Source: Streptomyces piniterrae
GTDB lineage: Bacteria > Actinomycetota > Actinomycetes > Streptomycetales > Streptomycetaceae
Direction of reading: 5' to 3'
Length of the DNA: 64,000 nt
Assembly: GCF_005048155.1 (NCBI RefSeq)
Contig: NZ_SUMB01000001.1
Span: 868,001 to 932,000 of the forward strand
Shown: piece after piece, positions 57,181-64,000 of the stretch
Layout of the letters: each line of letters starts with the position of its first letter
Position numbering within the stretch: the stretch's first letter is position 1
The notes under the pieces: model-generated
Told to the model about the DNA's origin: nothing
Databases searched by the model: none
Seen by the model: only the letters and a program-made list of their open reading frames with translations
Program-made: the position numbers and the translations under genes

Positions 57181-57495
57181 ATGGCCTACGAAATTCCGGT
57201 GACGCAAGCCCGCGCGGAACTCGCGGATCTGATCAACCGCGTCGTCTACGGCGGTGAGCGGGTGGTCGTCACACGCCACGGAAAGCCCCTGGTGGCGCTG
57301 GTATCAGCCGCTGACCTGCAACTACTCGAAGAGCTCGGACGGCGGGACAGTGAGCCGGAGGAGGAGCAGGTGATCAGCACGGTCTCGACCGTGCGGCATC
57401 TGCCGTCCGCTCCGGGCGAACGGCGGCGCTTCGGCATCGCGGCGGAACACCGCGACCCGGCCGCCGGGGATCGGCGACCGGGTCGGGAGAGGTGA
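57181..57495 (+). CDS. Phd/YefM-type antitoxin-like protein without a toxin gene
   Basis: A 104-residue protein with the Phd/YefM DNA-binding domain ([45 protein letters not shown]). The C-terminal about 45 residues, where toxins usually bind, are Arg/Pro-rich and unstructured. No toxin gene lies downstream; the next gene is a convergent aminopeptidase. It may act purely as a repressor of itself and of clpP through the TGTACA boxes. Probably translated from a leaderless message. Confidence 0.82.
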   Translation: MAYEIPVTQARAELADLINRVVYGGERVVVTRHGKPLVALVSAADLQLLEELGRRDSEPEEEQVISTVSTVRHLPSAPGERRRFGIAAEHRDPAAGDRRPGRER

Positions 57496-57576
57496 CCTCA
57501 GGGAGGTGTCCTGAGGGAGGTTGACCTCAGGGTCGTGCGCTGGTGGCCGTGACGGCCGTGTGGTGCGGGACGGGCG

Positions 57577-58695
<1,119 letters not shown>

Positions 58696-58736
58696 TTACG
58701 TCAAGCGCAAGAAGGGCTCTTTGGGAGGCCTTTGAT

Positions 58737-58752
58737 GTAACGCCACCGAAAT
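58737..58752 (+). promoter_or_regulatory. Candidate GlnR site upstream of the urease operon
   Basis: GTAAC-GCCACC-GAAAT fits the GlnR box GTNAC-N6-GAAAC with one mismatch. It lies 163 nt upstream of ureA. GlnR is the usual nitrogen regulator of Streptomyces and can act on urease genes. A second GTTAC occurs 42 nt upstream without a matching partner. Confidence 0.4.
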
Positions 58753-58870
58753 CCGGCCGAACTAGCCTCCGATGGTGGGACTGTTGATGGCCAGCCGCTG
58801 AATTTCGGTTTGCTCCCCCTTTAATCGCTGTGTGGTACATCTACCGATGCGGGTGTGTTAACGCCTGTGA

Positions 58871-58890
58871 CCTGGATAAATGCATCCAGG
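58871..58890 (+). promoter_or_regulatory. Hairpin just upstream of ureA
   Basis: CCTGGAT (58871-58877) pairs with ATCCAGG (58884-58890) around AAATGC. It ends 24 nt before the ureA ATG. It could affect ribosome access or be an operator. Confidence 0.35.
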
Positions 58891-58914
58891 CGGGAAGACT
58901 GTGAGGTGGAACGT

Positions 58915-59217
<303 letters not shown>

Positions 59218-59234
59218 CCAGGGGAGAGCCGAAG

Positions 59235-59546
59235 ATGATCCCGGGTCAGATCCAGCACGCCGACGAGCCGGTGCGCCTCAACGAGGGCCTCCCCGTCACG
59301 CGTATGACCGTTCTCAACGCCGCCGACCGCCCTGTCCAGGTCGGCTCCCACTACCACTTCGCGGAGGCCAACCCCGGTCTCGACTTCGACCGCGCGGCCG
59401 CGCATGGCAAGCGGCTGAACGTCGCGGCCGGTTCCGCCGTGCGCTTCGAGCCCGGCATCCCCACCGAGATCGAACTCGTCCCCATAGGGGGCAAGCGGAT
59501 CGTGGTGGGCCTGCGCGGCGAGACCGGAGGCACTCTCGATGGCTGA
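59235..59546 (+). CDS. ureB: Urease subunit beta
   Basis: A 103-residue subunit. Family motifs include [37 protein letters not shown] and [17 protein letters not shown]. It follows ureA by 17 nt, with GGGGAG upstream, and its end overlaps ureC by 8 nt. It is a structural part of the urease trimer. Confidence 0.96.
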   Translation: MIPGQIQHADEPVRLNEGLPVTRMTVLNAADRPVQVGSHYHFAEANPGLDFDRAAAHGKRLNVAAGSAVRFEPGIPTEIELVPIGGKRIVVGLRGETGGTLDG

Positions 59547-61260
59547 GCTGACCCGCCAGGCGTACGCCGACCTCTTCGGCCCCACCACCGGCGACCGCAT
59601 CCGGCTCGCCGACACCGACCTCGTCATCGAGATCACCGAGGACCGCTCCGGCGGTCCCGGCCGGGCCGGCGACGAAGCCGTCTTCGGCGGCGGCAAGGTG
59701 ATCCGCGAATCGATGGGCCAGTCCCGCGCCACCCGCGCCGAGGGCACCCCCGACACCGTGATCACCGGCGTGGTCGTGCTGGACCACTGGGGCATCGTCA
59801 AGGCCGATGTCGGCATCCGCGACGGCCGGATCACCGCGCTCGGCAAGGCCGGTAACCCCGACACGATGGACGGCGTCCACCCCGACCTCGTCATCGGCCC
59901 CGAGACCGAGATCATCGCCGGCAACGGCAAGATCCTCACCGCCGGCGCCATCGACACCCACGTCCACTTCATCTGTCCTCAGCAGGCGGACGAGGCGCTG
60001 GCCTCCGGCGTCACCACCATGATCGGCGGCGGCACCGGCCCCGCCGAGGGCAGCAAGGCCACCACCATCACCCCCGGCGCCTGGCACATCGCCCGGATGC
60101 TGGAGTCGATGGACTCCCTCCCGGTCAACGTCGGACTGCTCGGCAAGGGCAACACCACCTCCCTCACGTCCATGCGCGACCAGCTGCGGGCCGGCATCCT
60201 GGGCTTCAAGATCCACGAGGACTGGGGCGCGACCCCGGCCGTCATCGACGCCTGCCTGACGGTCTGTGAGGAGAGCGGCGCCCAGCTCGCGATCCACACC
60301 GACACGTTGAACGAGGCCGGCTTCCTCGGCGACACCCTCGCCGCCATCGCCGGCCGCTCCATCCACGCCTTCCACGTCGAGGGCGCGGGCGGCGGCCACG
60401 CCCCCGACATGATCGCGATGGTCTCCGAGCCGAACGTGCTGCCCGCGTCCACCAACCCCACGCGGCCGCACACCGTCAACACCGTCGAGGAACATCTCGA
60501 CATGCTGATGGTCTGCCACCACCTCAACCCCGCCGTCCCCGAGGACCTCGCCTTCGCCGAGTCCCGGATCCGGCCCTCCACCATCGCCGCCGAGGACATC
60601 CTGCACGACCTCGGCGCCATCTCGATCATGTCCTCCGACGCCCAGGCCATGGGCCGGATCGGCGAGGTCGTCCTGCGTACATGGCAGACCGCGCACGTCA
60701 TGAAGCGGTGCCGCGGCACCCTCGCCGGCGACGGCGGAGCGGACAACAACCGGGCCCGCAGGTACGTCGCGAAATACACCATCAACGCGGCCGTCGCCCA
60801 GGGCATCGACCACCTCGTGGGCTCCGTCGAGAACGGCAAGCTCGCCGACCTCGTCCTGTGGGACCCGGCGTTCTTCGGCGTCAAACCGCAGCTCGTCATC
60901 AAGGGCGGCCAGATCGCCTATGCGCAGATGGGGGACGCCAACGCGTCCATCCCCACCCCGCAGCCGGTGCTGCCCCGCCCGATGTTCGGCGCCACCGGCA
61001 AGGCCCCCGGCAGCAACTCCGTCAACTTCGTCTCCCGGCAGGCCCTTGAGGACGGCCTCCCCGAGCGGCTCCCGCTGGCCAAGCCCTTCGAGGCCATCCG
61101 CAGCACCCGCGGCCTCACCAAGGCCGATATGCGCAACAACGACGCCCTGCCGCGCGTCCAGGTCGACCCCGACACCTTCACGGTGACCATCGACGGCGAG
61201 ACGGTCGAACCCGCCCCCGCCGCCGAACTCCCCATGGCCCAGCGGTACTTCCTCTTCTGA
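59539..61260 (+). CDS. ureC: Urease subunit alpha
   Basis: A 573-residue catalytic subunit with all nickel-site residues: His141 and His143 (DTHVHFI), the carbamylated Lys224 (GFKIHEDWG), His253, His279 and Asp367 ([10 protein letters not shown]). The flap has Cys326 and His327 (MLMVCHHL). It hydrolyses urea and needs the accessory proteins UreF, UreG and UreD encoded downstream to load nickel. It begins within the ureB 3' end. Confidence 0.97.
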   Translation: MAELTRQAYADLFGPTTGDRIRLADTDLVIEITEDRSGGPGRAGDEAVFGGGKVIRESMGQSRATRAEGTPDTVITGVVVLDHWGIVKADVGIRDGRITALGKAGNPDTMDGVHPDLVIGPETEIIAGNGKILTAGAIDTHVHFICPQQADEALASGVTTMIGGGTGPAEGSKATTITPGAWHIARMLESMDSLPVNVGLLGKGNTTSLTSMRDQLRAGILGFKIHEDWGATPAVIDACLTVCEESGAQLAIHTDTLNEAGFLGDTLAAIAGRSIHAFHVEGAGGGHAPDMIAMVSEPNVLPASTNPTRPHTVNTVEEHLDMLMVCHHLNPAVPEDLAFAESRIRPSTIAAEDILHDLGAISIMSSDAQAMGRIGEVVLRTWQTAHVMKRCRGTLAGDGGADNNRARRYVAKYTINAAVAQGIDHLVGSVENGKLADLVLWDPAFFGVKPQLVIKGGQIAYAQMGDANASIPTPQPVLPRPMFGATGKAPGSNSVNFVSRQALEDGLPERLPLAKPFEAIRSTRGLTKADMRNNDALPRVQVDPDTFTVTIDGETVEPAPAAELPMAQRYFLF

Positions 61261-61292
61261 GCGGCGCCGATGCACGAACTGGAGCACCACCC

Positions 61293-61967
61293 ATGAGCCG
61301 CGCAGCGCTGCTCGTCCTCGCCGACGGCCGGTTCCCCGCCGGCGGGCACGCCCACTCGGGCGGCGCCGAACCGGCCGTCACCGCGGGACGCATCAAGGAC
61401 GCCGCCACCCTGGAACGCTTCTGCCGGGGCCGGCTGCACACGGCGGGCCTGGTCGCGGCCGCGCTCGCCGCCGCGGCCGCCGCCGGCTGTGATCCGCTGC
61501 TCCTGGACGACGCCGCCGACGCCCGTACCCCTGTGCCGGCGCTGCGGACCACCGCCCGCAAGCTGGGACGGCAGATGATGCGGGCCGCCCGCGCGACCTG
61601 GCCGTCGGCCGAACTGGACGAGCTGGCCGCGGCCCGGCCACGCGGCGCCCACCAGCCCGTCGTCCTCGGCCTCGCCGCCCGGTCGGCGGGCCTCGAACCG
61701 CTGGACGCCGCACACGCCGTGGCCTACGAGACGATCAGCGGCCCGGCCACGGCAGCGGTCCGGCTGCTGAGCCTGGACCCGTTCGACGCCACCGCCGTAC
61801 TCGCCCGCCTCGCCCCCGAACTCGAACAGGTCGCGGAACAGGGCGCCGAGGCCGCGCACCGCGTCGCCACCGAAGGGACCGACGCGCTGCCCGCCGCCTC
61901 CGCGCCGCTGCTGGACATCACCGCGCAGCAGCACGTCGGCTGGCCGGTGCGCCTCTTCGCGTCCTGA
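61293..61967 (+). CDS. ureF: Urease accessory protein UreF
   Basis: A 224-residue, Ala-rich all-helical accessory protein. It has [24 protein letters not shown] near the start, here shortened to [16 protein letters not shown], and ends [15 protein letters not shown]. It helps UreG and UreD insert nickel. It lies 32 nt after ureC. The family is poorly conserved, but position and the N-terminal motif make the call firm. Confidence 0.93.
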   Translation: MSRAALLVLADGRFPAGGHAHSGGAEPAVTAGRIKDAATLERFCRGRLHTAGLVAAALAAAAAAGCDPLLLDDAADARTPVPALRTTARKLGRQMMRAARATWPSAELDELAAARPRGAHQPVVLGLAARSAGLEPLDAAHAVAYETISGPATAAVRLLSLDPFDATAVLARLAPELEQVAEQGAEAAHRVATEGTDALPAASAPLLDITAQQHVGWPVRLFAS

Positions 61968-62016
61968 CGCCGCGCCCGCGCCGCATCCCACCGCCGTACG
62001 AACCACCGGAGTGACC

Positions 62017-62712
62017 ATGCACCTCGACCACAAGGACACCTTCCCCGAGCGCCACACCTACAGCGCTGCCGACCCCGTACGCCCGGACGGCCGCCGCCGG
62101 GCCCTGCGCATCGGTCTGGGAGGGCCGGTCGGCACCGGCAAGACCGCGACCGTCGCCGCGCTGTGTCGTGCGCTGCGCGACGAGTTGTCCATCGCCGTCG
62201 TCACCAATGACATCTACACCCGTGAGGACGCCGAGTTCCTGCTTCGTGAGGCGGTGCTGCCCGCCGAGCGGATCAGCGCCGTCGAGACCGGGGCCTGTCC
62301 GCACACCGCGATCCGCGACGACATCTCCGCCAACCTGGAGGCGGTGGAGGACCTGGAGGAGGCGGTCGGCCCCCTGGATCTGGTCCTCGTGGAGTCCGGC
62401 GGCGACAACCTCACCGCGACCTTCTCCAAGGGGCTGGTGGACGGCCAGATCTTCGTCATCGACGTGGCGGGCGGCGACGACATCCCGCGGAAGGGCGGCC
62501 CCGGCGTCACCAGCTCCGACCTCCTCGTCATCAACAAGACCGACCTGGCGCCGTACGTCGGCGTCGACCTGGCGGGCATGGCGCGCGACGCCAAGGCGCA
62601 GCGCGGCGAACTGCCCGTCGCCTTCACCGCCCTGAAGTCGGAGAACGGCGTCGGGCCCGTGGCGGAGTGGGTCCGCGCGCGGCTGGCGGACTGGACCGCG
62701 GGCCCGGCATGA
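62017..62712 (+). CDS. ureG: Urease accessory GTPase UreG
   Basis: A 231-residue GTPase with P-loop [12 protein letters not shown], the nickel/zinc-binding motif [30 protein letters not shown] and NKTDL (guanine specificity). It couples GTP hydrolysis to nickel delivery. The ATG at 62017 follows GGAG by 5 nt; a GTG at 62011 is too close to it. The N-terminal about 25 residues contain several His ([16 protein letters not shown]), which may bind nickel. Confidence 0.95.
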   Translation: MHLDHKDTFPERHTYSAADPVRPDGRRRALRIGLGGPVGTGKTATVAALCRALRDELSIAVVTNDIYTREDAEFLLREAVLPAERISAVETGACPHTAIRDDISANLEAVEDLEEAVGPLDLVLVESGGDNLTATFSKGLVDGQIFVIDVAGGDDIPRKGGPGVTSSDLLVINKTDLAPYVGVDLAGMARDAKAQRGELPVAFTALKSENGVGPVAEWVRARLADWTAGPA

Positions 62713-63551
62713 CACCCAGCCCACCCAGGCCGGTCACCGGCCTGCGAGCCACCGCGCGGATCACGGCGCGGGCCGACGCGCGGGGCAGCACCCGGCTGCC
62801 CGTCCTCGACGGCGACGGACCGCTCGCGCTGCGCCGCCTCCGGGCGCACGGCAACCAGGCCCGGGTGTGCGTCGTCGGCGCCATGAGCGCCCCCCTGGGC
62901 GGGGACCGGCTGGCCATCGAGGTCACCGCCGAGGCCGGGACGGCGGTGCGGATCACGTCCGCCGCGGCGACCGTCGCGCTGCCCGGCCGTACCGGCGAAC
63001 CCGCCACCTACGACGTACGGTTGACGGTGGCCGACGGCGCACGCCTGGACTGGCTCCCCGAACCGCTGATCTCCGCCGCGGGCAGCGATCTGCGGATGAC
63101 CACGACCGTCGACCTGGCCCCCACCGCACGCCTCGTACTCCGTGAGGAGCAGGTGCTGGGCCGCAGCGGCGAGCGGCCGGGGACCCTGCGCAGCCGGCTG
63201 ACGGTGCGCCGGGCCGGCCGCACCCTGCTGGACCAGGAGACGGCCTACGGTCCCGGTGTCCCCGGCTGGGACACCTCGGCCGTTCTGGACGGCCATCGCG
63301 CGGTCGGCCAACTCCTCGTCGCCGACCCCGAGTGGGAGGCCGAACCGCCCGACGTACGGCTGCTGGGGGACGCGGCGGCCGAGCGGCCCGGGGCCGGAGA
63401 CGGCGACGGCGCGGGGCAGGGCGTGCTGGCACCGCTCGCCGGTCCCGCGGCCCTGGCCACCGTCGTCGCCCCCGACGCGCTGAAGCTGCGACGCCTCCTG
63501 GACGAGGCGGCCGAGGCGGTGGAGGCCGCCCGGAGCGCCGCGGCCGGCTGA
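62709..63551 (+). CDS. ureD: Urease accessory protein UreD (UreH)
   Basis: A 280-residue accessory protein that binds the apo-urease and docks UreF/UreG. It shows [20 protein letters not shown], a central beta-rich core and the conserved [14 protein letters not shown]. Its start overlaps the ureG stop in an ATGA. It is the last gene of the operon; no ureE follows. The Ala/Arg-rich C-terminal third is less conserved. Confidence 0.92.
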   Translation: MTPSPPRPVTGLRATARITARADARGSTRLPVLDGDGPLALRRLRAHGNQARVCVVGAMSAPLGGDRLAIEVTAEAGTAVRITSAAATVALPGRTGEPATYDVRLTVADGARLDWLPEPLISAAGSDLRMTTTVDLAPTARLVLREEQVLGRSGERPGTLRSRLTVRRAGRTLLDQETAYGPGVPGWDTSAVLDGHRAVGQLLVADPEWEAEPPDVRLLGDAAAERPGAGDGDGAGQGVLAPLAGPAALATVVAPDALKLRRLLDEAAEAVEAARSAAAG

Positions 63552-63593
63552 GGGCGCCCGGACCGGCGGCCCGGTGTGCGGTGGGGCGCCCTC
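63550..63593. terminator. Terminator-like hairpin between ureD and the roadblock gene
   Basis: GAGGGCGCCC (63550-63559) pairs perfectly with GGGCGCCCTC (63584-63593). The left arm overlaps the ureD stop codon. It lies between convergent genes and could serve both. Confidence 0.65.
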
Positions 63594-63600
63594 CCGTGCG

Positions 63601-63975
63601 TCACACCTCCAGTTCGGCTTCGAGCCGGGAGAGGCGGTGGCGCGCCAGTGCGAGATTGGCGCGCTTGCGGTCCAGCACCAGGTAGAGGAAGAGACCGTTG
63701 TTGCCCTTGCCGGTCACCGGCCGGATGATGTGGTACTGCGCGGTGAGCGTGATGAGCATGTCCTCAATGGCGCCCTGGAGTTCCAGCATTTCCATGGTGC
63801 GCAGCTTGGCGCGTACCACATCGGTGTTTCCGGCCGCGGCGATATTGAGGTCAAGGGCGTTGTTGTCGCCGAGCGTGGCGAGCGCCATTCCGCTGGTGTA
63901 GTCGACGAGGGCGACGCCTATGGCGCCCTCGATCGTCGACATCGCTTCGGCGAGAGCGTTTTCCATCTGAGCCAT
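63601..63975 (-). CDS. Roadblock/LC7-domain protein
   Basis: A 124-residue MglB-like roadblock protein. MENALAEAMSTIEGAIGVALVDYTSGMALATLG is its start, shown here as AIGVALVDYTSGMALA; later come LDLNIAAAGNTDVVRAKLR and a basic C-terminus. In Streptomyces such proteins often belong to conservons (kinase, roadblock, DUF742, Ras-like GTPase). Here the neighbour on the left is urease, and genes to the right lie outside the window, so its partners cannot be seen. AAAGG lies upstream of the ATG at rather long spacing. Confidence 0.87.
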   Translation of the reverse strand: MAQMENALAEAMSTIEGAIGVALVDYTSGMALATLGDNNALDLNIAAAGNTDVVRAKLRTMEMLELQGAIEDMLITLTAQYHIIRPVTGKGNNGLFLYLVLDRKRANLALARHRLSRLEAELEV

Positions 63976-64000
63976 GATGGGTTATGCCTTTCGATTCTGG

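Overview
This is high-GC actinobacterial DNA, almost certainly from Streptomyces or a close relative. The signs are third-position GC bias with long open shadow frames on the opposite strand, GTG starts, 4-nt ATGA/GTGA gene overlaps, rare TTA codons, and familiar Streptomyces genes: a urease operon ordered ABCFGD, a secreted S. griseus-type M28 aminopeptidase, a Tat-exported PhoD phosphatase, an ECF41 sigma factor, an extra ClpP, an anti-sigma-type ATPase and a roadblock protein. No rRNA, tRNA, CRISPR array, prophage or transposase was seen.

Region 1 (1-11.9 kb) looks like the right-hand part of a biosynthetic gene cluster. A minus-strand operon encodes discrete reducing fatty-acid/polyketide enzymes: AcpS-type phosphopantetheinyl transferase, malonyl-ACP acyltransferase, ketoreductase, acyl carrier protein and hotdog dehydratase. 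It continues off the left edge with a gene of which only three codons remain. Divergent from it, behind a near-consensus promoter, run a hotdog thioesterase, a flavin oxidase, a Baeyer-Villiger-type monooxygenase, an HSL-family esterase, an aldehyde dehydrogenase, an aspartate 1-decarboxylase (source of beta-alanine) and a glutamine-dependent asparagine-synthetase-like amide synthetase. Together these suggest a reduced acyl or polyene chain that is oxidatively trimmed and joined to, or amidated with, an amine such as beta-alanine or ammonia. The product is inference.

Region 2 (11.9-14 kb) begins with strong terminator-like hairpins. It then holds a divergent pair of small secreted paralogues, which I cannot name beyond a probable small beta-barrel, and a MerR regulator.

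Region 3 (14-31.8 kb) is mixed: SbcCD nuclease, an Lrp/AsnC regulator divergent from a rhodanese over a clear inverted-repeat operator, an SDR, an ATP-grasp-GNAT fusion, a DUF885 metallopeptidase, a membrane-anchored ACT-GNAT protein, PhoD behind a PHO-box-like repeat, a MocR regulator divergent from an EamA transporter, an alpha/beta hydrolase and an ECF41 sigma factor.

Region 4 (31.7-47.5 kb) holds a racemase-fold protein, GntR and ROK regulators, a two-component system divergent from an ABC transporter, a TTA-containing hypothetical, mug and purB, an SGNH hydrolase, two CNNM/CBS membrane proteins, a GNAT enzyme, an APC permease and a methyltransferase. Intergenic spaces here carry several short tandem repeats.

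Region 5 (47.9-52.6 kb) is the biotin locus: bioB-bioA-bioD on the minus strand, bioF divergent, with a perfect palindrome between them.

Region 6 (52.6-64 kb) holds an anti-sigma-type ATPase, a LysR/LysE pair, an NlpC/P60 hydrolase (TTA codon), a ClpP operon divergent from a toxin-less Phd/YefM-type protein over paired TGTACA boxes, an M28 aminopeptidase, the urease operon (no ureE seen) and a roadblock protein at the right edge.
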